Origin: Sphaeroforma sirkka
Taxonomy: Eukaryota; Opisthokonta; Ichthyosporea; Ichthyophonida
Reading direction: 5' to 3'
NCBI GenBank assembly: GCA_001586965.3
Contig: LUCW03000482.1
Span: forward strand, 1-64,000
DNA: 64,000 nt
Both the position numbers and the translations under genes were made by a program. Below, one piece after another: positions 37,087 to 48,852 of the stretch. Below the pieces are notes generated by a model that saw only the letters and a list, made by a program, of their open reading frames with translations, had not been told where the DNA came from and did not search any database. Each line of letters starts with the position of its first letter. The stretch's first letter is position 1.

Positions 37087-40000
37087 ATGGGAAACTTTCT
37101 GTCATCTGAAGGTATACTTCCAAGTCCATACTGCTTTTTATCTCGAGCTATCTTCTTACGGGGAAGGGAGTTGGGGTTGGACGTTATCCAATGTGTGCGT
37201 TATGGTCGTCGAGTCTTTTTTGAGACAATTTCGGGGTTTTTTTTGGTACGATGCAATCGCTGCTATGCGAGAGTATTGGCATTTAATCGCTTTGTATACA
37301 ATTAACGGATACAGGAAGTCAGAGTCCACTGAGTACTGAGATGTCACCTGCCCTAAGGAGGCTAATAGCATACGCACTAACAATCCATTTTAGATTTACT
37401 GCTGATGAGGTTCTGCATGGCAACGCTGGTTGCTATCACCCGTATCGTGCTAACGGATTGTATTCGAACTCCTCAAGTATGCTTATATATATTCATGCTT
37501 AATTCAACGCCTTGTCACACCCACAGCCCCTGCCGGCGAGGCGTCAGGATACTTGTACCCCGACCCAAGCGACCCGAAATTGAAGGCGCAGAGTGTGATA
37601 GCACCGGGTGGTAACTGGGGTGCAGATGCTCACCGCTGTCCCAAATATGTTGGTATGTATTCGTGTTGACTGATTTCATTGCTTATACAAGGTATAGATA
37701 TGACAAGTTGTATGGCTGTTGCGCATCTACTTGTGTCAGTGGCACTTGTGATTCGAGTCTATGTAGGTTACCGTTAGTGTGCGCGCGAGAATTGTGAGGA
37801 AGACCGCGGAGGTACCAGACGATCTATTCCTGTCCCTAGTTTACAGCGCGTTACATTACAATGCAACAAATCACACCAAGAGACTTTATTTGCCTGTGTA
37901 CAGAAGTATGTAGATGAGCTTATAGTCCTGTGTGTTGTCGCCTTTGAATTGGCAGAACCAGACGTGCCGAACGGAGTGTGATTCTCAGGGATGTCTTTAT
38001 TGAGTGGAGGGTTTTAGACACATATTTAGGGGTTCAGCAACTAGCTTCGGAGAGTTGCACCTATTTGAGAAGCGTGCACATGTATATACAACGTCGGTGT
38101 TGCACAGACTGTAATTTTAAAAGTTTTTAGTGTCGAATATCGTGAGTAATCTCATGTTCTTAGTACACAATTAGTCTCAAGGTATTAACATTACGCAAAG
38201 ACACTGAAAGAGTTCGTAGTCTACGTGCCGTTTGGTTGTAATCAATAGGATCAACCAATTGCATATACACGTAGTAGCACAGCTACCAATCGGGAAGTAT
38301 TCGGTGGTGTGAAACCCGGCACAACTTGTCATTCAGAGTATTGGAGATTGTGTAGAATTACCACCTCTAACACTATTCTAAAGCTTCAGCAAAAAATATC
38401 TTTGGTAGAATTTGGGCTTGGCGCTGGTTGTGTGCTAAGTTTCGTGCGTTGTCCTTGCAAGACTGACTGTGTGTCTAAATTACACTTTGTTCAACAGCCC
38501 CAAAATTGTGGTATACTATCATGATTCAAGCTCTGACAGTAACAATATTGGATTGGCTCCAAAAACTAAAATATGGCACGTCGCTAAGATATCCCACGTA
38601 AATTTACACGCATTTCCATGTGCACAGATGGCAAAGCCGAATGGACTGACCTTATCACATCTGGCACACCCGGTCGCGAGACTTGCTACGCGAACTTCCA
38701 AGCGACGGCCAAAGAACACGGGGACAAGCCATGGCTGGGCACTCGCAAGATGCTTTCTGACGGAAAGCCCGGACCTTACGAGTTCATCACATACGGCGAA
38801 GGCGCTAAGCTGGCCGAGCAGATCGGAAGTGGTCTAATGAAGTTGGGTGTTGCGCCTAAGAGCCCTTTCGGAGTATATTCCAAGGTGGGTTGTATGTGTG
38901 CGCATGCTTTTCTGCACGAGGACTGGTGCCGAGGCGGTTCTTTTATCAGTACGTTGTATAGTCTAGACGCTGTACACCAATTTTTCCATCTCGGATGCTT
39001 TGATCTGTGTGCTAAACAATCGCATTTTCTAATCTCGGACACCACCCACGTGATTTGCAGAATCGTACCGAGTGGCTGCTTGCTGAACAAGGAACTTGCT
39101 GCTACAGCATCCCCACCGTAGCCATCTACGACACCCTGGGCGCAGAATCAGTGCACTACGTAATGGAGCACTCTGAGATGGTTGGCGCTTTCTTCGAGAG
39201 CAAGCAACTGTCAGTTGTATTGGGGGCCATCAAGAAGGGCTTGCCAAACTTAAAGGTTGCAATTTGTTTCGATGAGGTCACCGAAGAGGACAAGAAAGAC
39301 TACAAGGATGCCGGCGTTGATCTCTACGCGCTCACTGAATTATATGCCTTGGGCAAGGATAATATCGTTCCTCACCAGCCTCCCGGCCCGGATGATTTGC
39401 ACATTCTTATGTACACATCCGGTACCACAGGGTATGTCGGAGCGCAACAGCATATTTCCAAGTGCAAACCTAATTCTACGCTGATGTGTGTTTTGAACCT
39501 GCTGATTAGTTGTCAATTGAGGACATTTGCCCGCATATGTACTTTCCGATATGCTGGGATATAGTATTGTCACAATATTTTATGACTGCCTTGCATTCAT
39601 GTGCTTGGCATTCACCGAACCACGCTGACGAGGTTCAAAGTCACTAACCCGCCTATTTATTTCGATTTAGCGCTCCTAAGGGTGTCATGATCACTCACCG
39701 CAGTATAGTGTCACTGCTTGTGGGGCTTGCTAACGTTATGTCTTTGACTAGCAATGATGTCCACTTCTCCTTCTTGCCGCTGGCCCATATCTTCGGTAAG
39801 TATATAGCACGTTGACTTGTGTTCCGACCGAAGTGCGATATTCATGCGTGGTCTTTTATTTGGTCAAGGGTTCTAGTCAATCAATCCTACAACGGGTGGA
39901 ACTGCAGTCAGCACTCATACATACCGTGCTTGAAGATCACGACAATTCATACTACAATACTCAGATTGAAATTACATTTTGTCCTGTTTAATATAATACC

Positions 40001-41856
40001 TCGTAGTCAACAGATACTTACATTCCGGTACTTAATGCTTACTATCGACAGAGCGTTTGACTCAGACATACTGTGTGCGATGGGCCTGCTCAGTCGGATT
40101 CTTCCGTGGTGTCATCCCTGAGCTTATGGCGGACGTGCAGGCTCTGCGACCCACCTACTTTGTTGCCGTGCCTCGTGTGCTAACACGTATCTATGACAAG
40201 ATCATCCAGGGTGTTAAGGTTAGTAAATTTTTAGAGAGGAGTCTGTACTCAGTGCCCAGGTTCGTGTTTGTGTTATCAACTGACATTGAAACCTGTTGAT
40301 TACTCTCAGATGTCACACAGTGCTTGACTTGTATCGCGAGCAGTGAACAGGGCAGAGGAAAAAAAATAGCTACAATAGTAGTTGTGTCATCATGCAGAGC
40401 AGTACGGACTTATGGTTGTGGATTTGAAGTCCAGTACGATAGCTGACCATGAGATCATTGCCAATAGCAGCTTGATCTAATCGAATCACTCGCACATATA
40501 CTCTATTACGCAGGCCGCTGGAGGCGTCAAGGAGATTCTCTTCAACAAGGCATTCGTCGCGAGAGATGCCGCTCTAAAGAACGGAGAAGACACACCCATC
40601 TACAATGCGCTTATCTTCAACAAGCTGAAGATGGCGCTCGGAGGTCGTGTTCGTTTCATTCTTACCGGATCTGCACCCCTGGACCCCACAGTGCACAACT
40701 TTCTGCGCGTGTGCGTGTGCCCCGTAATCTTGCAAGGGTACGGACTAACAGAGACCTGTGCTGGTGCTGCCATCTCCTTGACAACAGATGTTGAGCTCGG
40801 CCATGTAGGTCCCCCTCTGAATGTGTTCGAGACGAAGCTCGTGAGTATCCCCGACATGAACTATCTCACTACTGACGAGCAGCCTCGTGGTGAGGTGTGC
40901 ATCCGTGGAGCAGGTATCTTCCAGGGCTACTTCAAGATGCCCGAGAAGACCAAGGAAGACATTGACGAGGAGGGTTGGTTCCACACCGGTGATGTTGGTC
41001 GCTGGAACGATTGTGGAACTCTGTCAATCATCGACCGTAAGAAGTCCATTTTCAAGCTGGCACAGGGTGAGTATCTGGCTGCCGAGTACCTCGAGCAGCA
41101 GTACGGCAAGTGTGAGCACGCCGGACAGGTGTTTGTGTATGGCGATCCCTTCCGTACCTACCCTCTGGCAGTGATTGTTCCTGAGGAGGAGGTGGTTATG
41201 CTATGGGCGAAGGCAAATAAGGTCAGTGGAAGCTTCAAGGATATTTGTAAAACGCCAGAGCTAAAGGCTCTACTGAAGGCGGAGGTTGTCGATGTGCACA
41301 AGACGTACAAGCTTAAGGGGTACGAACTGGTCAAGGACTTCATCGTCGAGTCCGAGGTTTTTACTGTGGACAACGAGTTGCTTACTCCCACGTTCAAATT
41401 GAAGCGTCCTAACGCTACCAAGGTATGCGTAGTTTAACTTCTACTGCGCGCTCATTGCAATTAGGTGCATGTGGCACTCATCAGGTGCTGTATCGTTTTT
41501 ATTCGTTTATATCTGTTCTTTTGATTGTTTCCTTGGACTTCTTGAGGGTAGACACTACTGTGGTGGATGCTCTGCGCGTCAATTATTTAGTATAGTCTCA
41601 TGGAAGGCGTGGTCATGCATTCTTTTTGTGTTAGTGTGTAGCAGCTGGTTTTGACTTTGCAAGAGAAGAAAAACCAAAAAAGGTGGGTAGAAATCCCAGT
41701 CTCTGAATAGCGACAATCTAGTCAAATTTTATACTTACCATTACTTTTTCTCTCCTCTCTCCCTTGAATCAATGCGTATAGAAATACCAAGCGGCACTCA
41801 CTGAGATGTACGACAAGGTTGATGCTGAACTTGCTGCCCGCCAAGCCAAGAAATGA
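37087..41856 (+). CDS. ACSL: Long-chain acyl-CoA synthetase (fatty acid CoA ligase)
   Basis: Activates long-chain fatty acids to acyl-CoA via an acyl-AMP intermediate (ATP + CoA). Eight exons, all GT-AG and in phase: 37087-37111, 37527-37652, 38628-38884, 39061-39431, 39671-39795, 40052-40218, 40514-41422, 41782-41856, giving 684 residues, the usual length. Motifs: P-loop-like YTSGTTGAPKG at ~252-262 (split by intron 4), QGYGLTETCAG at ~431, FACS-signature segment EEGWFHTGDVGRW at ~509-521, DRKKSIFKLAQGEY at ~531-544. The protein starts MGNFLSSE, a good N-myristoylation context (Gly2, Ser6) that suggests membrane anchoring; no transmembrane segment is evident. It ends in a Lys/Ala-rich helix (RQAKK). 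The start was chosen because it is the first ATG giving a continuous phase into exon 2. Strong family match. Confidence 0.93.
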
Positions 41857-42124
41857 GCGAGCTTGATAAACCACAAACAATATATACTACAAACAAAGCT
41901 ATAGGTCAAATGATCTGGGAGAGGTCTGATTCGTCGAAACCATAATTGGGGAGTAACCGGTTGAAAAGTCTGTGAGTGCGAAATTTGCGAAATTTGGAGC
42001 CGTTGATGCTCCTTATGGCAATGAAAACGCTGTGCGAAACTCGTGATCGTTGGGAATGAAACCCTTCGAATGCTATCCCAACTCCCTTCAGCAAGAACGA
42101 TACAGCATTGCTGCATGTTCTATT

Positions 42125-42130
42125 AATAAA
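42125..42130 (+). terminator. Candidate polyadenylation signal
   Basis: AATAAA lies about 270 bp past the acyl-CoA synthetase stop codon. It is the first such hexamer I see downstream; other sites could be used. Confidence 0.4.
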
Positions 42131-42466
42131 GAGTCCATGCTACCATTCTCATTCGGGTCTTCTCTAAGTGTACCACTACTTTAGTGTATGGTTTCACTAT
42201 TATATATATATATCGGTAGCGATTCCACGGAGTCGCATATAATCGTAGTTTGAAAACGCTTCTGAGGCAGTGGAAAAGTTTTGATAGCTCATGAGTATAT
42301 AACTTGGAAGTCGCAGGGTATGCGATTATAGTACTTGTGTTTGAGCAGAACGCGGACGTGGCTATTGTAGCAAGGTGTGGAATTGCATCTGACGCACACA
42401 TTAACACTACCACAGAATAGCCCACACGTATTAACACTACCACAGACATAGTTTAAACTTACACAG

Positions 42467-43105
42467 TTGCTACCATGCCATGAGCTGTGTGGAGGCATTG
42501 TGTGTGCCTCTGCATATGCCTCGTGCGTACGTGTAATGCATATGTGTAGATGCATTGAGCTTGTGTCTAGTGCATATGTGCAGATGCATTGTGCGTGTGT
42601 GGAATGCATGTGTAGATGCATTGTGCTTGTATGGAATGCATATGTGTAGATGCATTGTGCTTGTGTGTAGTGCGTATGTATAGATGCATTGTGTGTATGT
42701 AATGCATGTGTAGATGCATTGTGTCTATGTGTAGTGCATATGTATAGATGCATTGTGCTTGTGTGGAATGCGTATGTGTAGTGCATATGTATAGATGCAT
42801 TGTGTGTGTGTGTAATGTATATATGTAGATGTACTGTGCGGGTGTGTAACGCATATGTATAGATGCATTGTGCGTGTGTGTAATGTATATATGTAGATGT
42901 ATTGTGCGGGTGTGTAATGCATATGTATAGATGCATTGTGCGTGTGTGTATTGTATATATGTAGATGTATCGTGCGGGTGTGTAATACATATATGTAGAT
43001 GCATTGTGCGTGTGTGCAATGCACGTATGGAGATGAATTGTGTGTGTGTAATGTACATACGTAGATGCATTGTGCATGTCTGTGCATATGCCTGGTGCGT
43101 GTATA
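42467..43105. repeat. ~33-36-bp minisatellite between convergent genes
   Basis: About 18 copies of a unit near tgtagatgcattgtgcgtgtgtgtaatgcata. Because the unit lacks stop codons, all three minus-strand frames stay open (His/Thr-rich), up to 274 codons. It lies between the ends of the acyl-CoA synthetase and Gln-rich genes. Confidence 0.93.
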
Positions 43106-43460
43106 TAATGCAAACAGACATCGCAGAAGTAACCTGTGACCTAACAAGACAACTAAGAGAGAACCAAAATACGTTGTATTCTGTACATGCTGTCGGAGAA
43201 AAGAATATACTATATATAAATCTATGATTTCTAATTTTTATTGTGATTCTCCATGAAGTAGTTTACTCAAAAGTACCGATGGGAAGCGAAGCGATGGTTG
43301 CTAACTATGAAGGCACAGGGTATGCAGTCCCCGACTTCAATCTGTTTAGAACACTCTACAGCACCCCCTAGTGCGAGCATATCTACTCTATCGTATCTAA
43401 TTCTAATTCTAAATTACAACCCGGCATAATGCACCACGCCAGATAGACTGAAGCAGTCCA

Positions 43461-46400
43461 TTAAACAGGCCCATCCAGCGCCAGCGCCAGCGAATAATCT
43501 TGACGTAAAGGCGGAGTACTGAGCTCCGGTTCTCGTGGCGTTCTTAGGGCTTGGTCCTGTTGCTCAGACATACCGTTCCGGTCGTCCGAATGTCCGCCGA
43601 GCGACGTCACCTGATCGTGCAGGTCGATGAGGTGGCTTACATCCTGGTGAGAGTCTGCAAACGCACTATACTGCGGTTCATCACTGGTGTACTGAAGGCT
43701 TTCCTGTCCCTGCACGCGCTGGAGATGGTCTCGGGCCTCGAATTCGAACTCGTTGTGAAGCTGCTCCTGTTGTGATTCGTCGGGGCAGTGTTGGTCGGGT
43801 GACCGGTGCTCAGGTTGTTGATCTATTTCCGGACTATGAGCCGTTCCGGCCTCCTCTTGCAACAGTGATTGGCCCGTTATATTGCTCTGCTCTTGCGCTT
43901 GCCCATTCTGTTGCGCAATGTAGTGCTCCTGCAGTTTCTGTTCTTGCTGGCGCCCGTGCTCTAGATGGTCGTATTGTAGATCTGATTGTCCCATACCGCC
44001 CTCATGTCCGCGTTGTCCGTCAGTCTGCTGTGGGTGCTTGTCTTGCGAGTGATCTTCTTGCTGCTGTGTCAGTGGCTGTGCCTGCACGAAGTAGTACAAC
44101 TGCTCTGCATGGTGTTGGTCGTGTGACAAGTGTGGTAGCTGCTGGGTATTGAGTGGATCGTCGACTTGTACGGCCGGTACCTCGCTATGCACCTGGCTCT
44201 CTAACTCAGCCGAGTTCACTACACCGTACGTTGATTGCTTACCCTGATGATCTGGTAGCGTGAAGTTTTCCCCCTCCGTTATCGGCGTGTGATGCTCATG
44301 TTGTGAGTTAGGCAGCGTCTGCTGTACTTCCATCGTTGGTTCTATGGCGTTGTCGGGTGTACACATAGCTTGCGGAGGTGCGTCATGCGCCTGGTAATTA
44401 TCCTGCGGTTGGGCGCCCACCACCATTTGTGGTGATGTGTACTGATGCCGTACATCCTGTTCGGAATAAAATTCGGATACCTGTGGCGTGTGGTATTGGG
44501 TCTGTTGAAGGCCCTCTTGACTATGCTGTTCCTCCTGCGGTCCCTCTTGGGGCTGCTGAAGATTCGTCGATTGCTGCTGATGCTGCATAACATTGCTAAG
44601 TGGTTGACTGTCTTGCTGCGACGGTGCTTGTACGTACTCTGCCGTGTGTTCTGTGTTGGATTGTGTATATTGCTGAGTTCCTTCACATGTTGGCCCTGTG
44701 TACTGAGTCTCAGTAGCCGGGTGTGAGGTAGATTGCGGGGTTGGATCTGACTGAGACGGCTGCTGTTGTGGTGTCTCTCCCGTTTGTGGCGGTATATATT
44801 GGTCAGGTTGCTCGAGAGGCGCCTGGGTGAGTTGCTGGATATGCTCTGACTTCGGTTGCACATACGGCTGCGTTTCATCGGTCTGCATATGCGCTCGAGT
44901 GTACTGAGGTGGCTGCTCGAGAGGGGATTGTACGTATTGCTGTTGGGTTGGGTAGCTTTGCATGAGTGCGTATTGCTCTGGTGGTTCGTGTGGTTGTCCG
45001 TACTGGTGTGGCTGGTCTTGCGGTGGCGCAGACTGTTGAGCCGAGTCGATTTCTTGCAGGTTGTTCTCATTCTCCAGACCGTCCTCGTTGTATGACAGCG
45101 GAGCCTGTGGTTGCTGCTGCTGCTGCTGGGTATAGTCATAGGGCGCTTGTTGCTGGAACGCCAGCAAGTGCGTGTGCGCGGACGCATGCGCATCGATACC
45201 CACAAACGAGGTCTGTGACTCGGCAGTAGACGAGTGTGCCGTAGCATCAGCCGCAACCAATGCGAGCTGGCGGTTGTCGGCATTGGCCCGTGGTACCGCA
45301 GGTGTCGCGGGAGGTATCTGTGGGTAGGGCTGTGGGTCTGAACTGAAGAGGTCCTTCATGCCCATGCGGTTCTTGAACCCCTCCACCCACCCGTGGCTCG
45401 CAGAGAACTTGTCGATGCCGTGCAATCGGGCGTAGTCTGCGGCTTCGTTCTGTATGCTGTTGAGTGAGATACGCACCACCGGCTGTTTAGCTCTGCGTTG
45501 CACCACCCACTCTGCCATGTACGCATCCAATTGGGGCCATTTGCCCCTACGCTGCCTGCGTGAGGTGCCCTTGCCCGTGTTGCTGCGGATAATGATGCTA
45601 CCCGCCTGGTTGAGCGCGCGGAACACGGTCTTGGCCGACACATTGTACTTCTGCGACAGTTCTTTCTGGTTGCACATCTGTTTGCTGATTTCACTTCCCA
45701 CAACGAACCCCTGCGCCTCAGCGTCGGCTATCAACTGCTGTTTCTGTGACATAGTGAGTGATACGTATTTCTTCTTCGGTGCTCTGGGCTTCACCGGCGG
45801 CGCAGGAGGGGGCATCGCAATGGGCAGGAACTGCATAGACTGCTGCTGTAGGGGGTGTTGCAGATGCGAGTGCTGCTGCATTGCTTGCTGATTGTACGAA
45901 TCACCCAGCAGCGACTGTGCCTGGAAGTCGGGGTTGACACTGGTGGCCGTGTCGTAAACCACCACGGAACTCGCATTGTGTGAGGGTGCTGGGCCAGGGT
46001 GCTGAAGGTGTACATTAGGCTGTGGTTGGGTTTGCGCATGTGGTGGGCCCTGTGATGGACTTTGCGCGTGTACCTGTGCTTGAAGATCGGGTGGCTGCTG
46101 TGAGTGTGCTAGGGTACTATGTTCTTGATATCCACCTTGTTGCTGTTGATGCTGTTGATGCTGTTGCTGTTGCTGGTCGCGATTGAGTTGCGAGTTTTGG
46201 ATTACACTCTGATTTGACAAATCCTGTGGACGATGATCTGCCGCACTCGCACTCATACCGACACCTACATCGAAGATACCCGAGGCATTTGAATCCATGG
46301 ACTCAAGTGGCGGCTGTACAACATTATTATGACTGGCGTGTAAACTAGGCATGAGGTCCAAATTGGAGCCTGGGGCGCTCAGGGCTGGCTCGTTGAGGTG

Positions 46401-47927
46401 CGCCTGCGCAGCGTGTTGATGATTGATCTGTTGACCGGATGATTCGACGGTATTGGGTAACGCGAAATTCAGGAGCTGGTCGTGCATGGAGCCCATGTGT
46501 TGCATCTGGGTTTTCCTGATAAGTTCTGTGGCATCTGAATGGTCTTGTAAGGTTTCGCTGTCATACTGTGCGCCCGTACCGCCACCCACACCCAGGTCCT
46601 GCGAATGTTCATGGGCCGTCAACTGTACTAATGATTCGATGCGGCCTTCATTCTGGATAGTGAGCTGCAGAGCCTCCTGAGCAAGCTGTATCTGTTGCTG
46701 CTGGGATAGGTGATTGTGCTGTTGATGTTGTTGGTCGTGCTGCTGTTGCTGCTGTTCGTGTTGTTGTTCGTGCTGCCGGTGTTGGTGTAGGTTTGGCTGG
46801 CCTTGCTGCTGGTCGTGCTGCTGTTGATGCTCCACATGGTGATTTAGTGCCTGGTGTTGTTGGTAGCTTTCAACTCCTTGTTGTTGCTGCTTCTGCTCTT
46901 CCTTCCGCTGTTCATGCGCATACTGAGGCTGCTGTTGTTGTTGGCGTTGCTGTCCTTCTGGATCCGTTTGTTGTGCTTGATACATGTCTATCTCACTTTG
47001 CATGTCTCGTTCTCGACCTTGTTGTTGATCTAAATGTTCATGTTGTATCTGTAGTTGCTGTTGGTGTTGTTGATGATACTCGTGAGTATGTGCCTGAGAG
47101 TATTGCAGTTGCGTGATGGTTTGGTGCTGTTGAAATTGCTGCGCCTGTTGCATTTGATCACCACCCAGTTCCGGTTGAGCATGCATCTCTGATATCACGG
47201 GAGCTTTCGAACCTAAATCACCAAACGATTGCTGCATACTTTCATCACGTAGCATATGACTGTCAAGAGTGTGTACATCTTGCGGCAAGTGTGTGTGCTG
47301 GTCTTGCTGCATATGCTCCGCATGTTCTGCCTGGTGCGACAGTTGATCGTGCTGCATATGTTCGTGCTGTTGGTGTTGGTGTTGATGCTGGTCATGCCGC
47401 TGTTGTTGTTGATGTTGCTGCTGTCCATGTTGCTGTCGATGCTCATCATGCCCATGTTGATGTCCTTCTAAATCAGTAGTCATGTGCTGATCGATATCAT
47501 GCACTTGCGCCTGCAATTCATGCGAGTGATCCTGTTGTTCGTGATAAGTATGCGCGTGCTCTATATCCAGCGGCTGTTCCTGAGGATGACTGCTCTGATG
47601 CTCAATATGTTGGCCCTGACCACCGTCCACCTGTACCTGTAATCGCATCGCATCCTCATCATAGGCCGGACCGACATCATACGATTGCTGAGATATATAA
47701 TCCAAGTCGCGGAATTGCATGTTAATCTCAGTCTCCACCCCACCTTGGGGCTGATGCCCGTGCAACAGCCCTGGAAAGCCCGGAGGTAGGGGTAAGCTAC
47801 TCTCATCCTGATCATCTGTGGGCCCTAACCCATTATCACTGCCATCTAGGGGGCTCAAGGGTATATCGTCGTCGTGCTCGTTTGCATTGAGGTTCATCAA
47901 CGAGTCCAACTCGTTCCCATCTGCCAT
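43461..47927 (-). CDS. Gln/His-rich protein with CENP-B/Tigger-type DNA-binding region
   Basis: One uninterrupted exon of 1488 codons, starting at the ATG of MADGNELDSLMNL. An upstream in-frame ATG at 47999 is possible; I prefer the later one because an acidic, Asp/Leu-rich start resembles an activation domain. Residues ~100-430 are Gln/His repeats. At ~710-860 lies a basic lead (KPRAPKKKYVSLT), a Psq/CENP-B-like helix-turn-helix (ISKQMCNQKELSQKYNVSAKTV) and then the second CENP-B-type half (WPQLDAYMAEWV ... ISLNSIQNEA ... FSASHGWVEGFKNRMG). The C-terminal half is again Gln/Pro-rich. No DDE nuclease domain follows, unlike Tigger/pogo transposases. Probably a nuclear DNA-binding regulator, possibly derived from a transposase. 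Its targets are unknown. Confidence 0.85.
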   Translation of the reverse strand: MADGNELDSLMNLNANEHDDDIPLSPLDGSDNGLGPTDDQDESSLPLPPGFPGLLHGHQPQGGVETEINMQFRDLDYISQQSYDVGPAYDEDAMRLQVQVDGGQGQHIEHQSSHPQEQPLDIEHAHTYHEQQDHSHELQAQVHDIDQHMTTDLEGHQHGHDEHRQQHGQQQHQQQQRHDQHQHQHQQHEHMQHDQLSHQAEHAEHMQQDQHTHLPQDVHTLDSHMLRDESMQQSFGDLGSKAPVISEMHAQPELGGDQMQQAQQFQQHQTITQLQYSQAHTHEYHQQHQQQLQIQHEHLDQQQGRERDMQSEIDMYQAQQTDPEGQQRQQQQQPQYAHEQRKEEQKQQQQGVESYQQHQALNHHVEHQQQHDQQQGQPNLHQHRQHEQQHEQQQQQHDQQHQQHNHLSQQQQIQLAQEALQLTIQNEGRIESLVQLTAHEHSQDLGVGGGTGAQYDSETLQDHSDATELIRKTQMQHMGSMHDQLLNFALPNTVESSGQQINHQHAAQAHLNEPALSAPGSNLDLMPSLHASHNNVVQPPLESMDSNASGIFDVGVGMSASAADHRPQDLSNQSVIQNSQLNRDQQQQQHQQHQQQQGGYQEHSTLAHSQQPPDLQAQVHAQSPSQGPPHAQTQPQPNVHLQHPGPAPSHNASSVVVYDTATSVNPDFQAQSLLGDSYNQQAMQQHSHLQHPLQQQSMQFLPIAMPPPAPPVKPRAPKKKYVSLTMSQKQQLIADAEAQGFVVGSEISKQMCNQKELSQKYNVSAKTVFRALNQAGSIIIRSNTGKGTSRRQRRGKWPQLDAYMAEWVVQRRAKQPVVRISLNSIQNEAADYARLHGIDKFSASHGWVEGFKNRMGMKDLFSSDPQPYPQIPPATPAVPRANADNRQLALVAADATAHSSTAESQTSFVGIDAHASAHTHLLAFQQQAPYDYTQQQQQQPQAPLSYNEDGLENENNLQEIDSAQQSAPPQDQPHQYGQPHEPPEQYALMQSYPTQQQYVQSPLEQPPQYTRAHMQTDETQPYVQPKSEHIQQLTQAPLEQPDQYIPPQTGETPQQQPSQSDPTPQSTSHPATETQYTGPTCEGTQQYTQSNTEHTAEYVQAPSQQDSQPLSNVMQHQQQSTNLQQPQEGPQEEQHSQEGLQQTQYHTPQVSEFYSEQDVRHQYTSPQMVVGAQPQDNYQAHDAPPQAMCTPDNAIEPTMEVQQTLPNSQHEHHTPITEGENFTLPDHQGKQSTYGVVNSAELESQVHSEVPAVQVDDPLNTQQLPHLSHDQHHAEQLYYFVQAQPLTQQQEDHSQDKHPQQTDGQRGHEGGMGQSDLQYDHLEHGRQQEQKLQEHYIAQQNGQAQEQSNITGQSLLQEEAGTAHSPEIDQQPEHRSPDQHCPDESQQEQLHNEFEFEARDHLQRVQGQESLQYTSDEPQYSAFADSHQDVSHLIDLHDQVTSLGGHSDDRNGMSEQQDQALRTPREPELSTPPLRQDYSLALALDGPV

Positions 47928-48852
47928 GGTGTCGTGCTGAATTCCTATTAAATCACACTTAGCATACCGTCTGTCGTCTACACACCCCTCACTCTTCACC
48001 GCAAGGAATGATACAAGGCAAGCACAGCGAATAGAAGCTCAGGTCCTCACTTGGTAACAGAACGAGCACAAATTGAATATTCTGCCTTACCGGCGCACAG
48101 CACCAACTACCACGGACTTGTAACAGACATTAAACAAAGAGATTTTTTAAGGTAAGATTAAAAGATTAGCCTCTTGTTATTTGTCTCGTATTACAGACTA
48201 CGGGTATGTCTCGACTCTCTGACGCGTGTTGGTCAGTGTGTGGCTGACTGGGGCTGTGTGCGTTGGTTCTGAAAACTGGTCATGATTTTTCATTTTTTCC
48301 TGCAGGGGTTGTTTTCAAAAAACCATAAGGGTGTTCAGAGATAAAAATAAAATAAAAACTACACCCAAATGCAGGATAGTATAGTACTTAGCAGTCAATG
48401 AAAATCGACTGTGGTATTTTATTCCTCCAATGAAAACAAACAGAATTCAATATAACTCGTTTTCCCTTGGGAGAACATTGCCTACCACGATAATGTGGAA
48501 ATAAAAAAGCTGAAAAATGAATTACACGTTTCACCGTAACGAAAATCTAAAACTTCCTGTTTATTTGGCTACTAGACAAATCATCGTATGATTCATCCTT
48601 ATCAACACAAATAATTACAAGAAAATACACGTGTACGTGCGCGAACAACACAAAATACACACGGGGAGTTTTTTTGTTTTGAAACTCTTCAACATTTGTA
48701 CTGTACTCTCATGCCGCGCAGGTGGACTTGTGTATTTTGCAATTTTTTTCTTCATCACAGCTGTGTGGATTATAGTTTATAAAGTTGTCACGTTAGCATA
48801 CGGTTTAGCTCATACCTCAATTATATTATAATTTGATTTTCTCATATACATT
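47928..48852. promoter_or_regulatory. Divergent intergenic region, likely shared promoter
   Basis: 925 bp separate the start codons of two divergently oriented genes, the Gln-rich gene (-) and the zinc protein gene (+). It is AT-rich towards the right with no coding signal. I see no confident TATA box or binding-site array; promoter function follows only from position. Confidence 0.45.

Noticed and set aside
42289-43147. His/Thr-rich open frames up to 274 codons on the minus strand
   Set aside because: They are produced by a stop-free minisatellite unit, open in all three frames, with no splice or start context.
44342-45283. 313-codon minus-strand frame inside the Gln-rich gene
   Set aside because: Frame-shifted reading of CAG/CAA-rich DNA (gives Arg/Thr/Ser), a shadow of the real frame.
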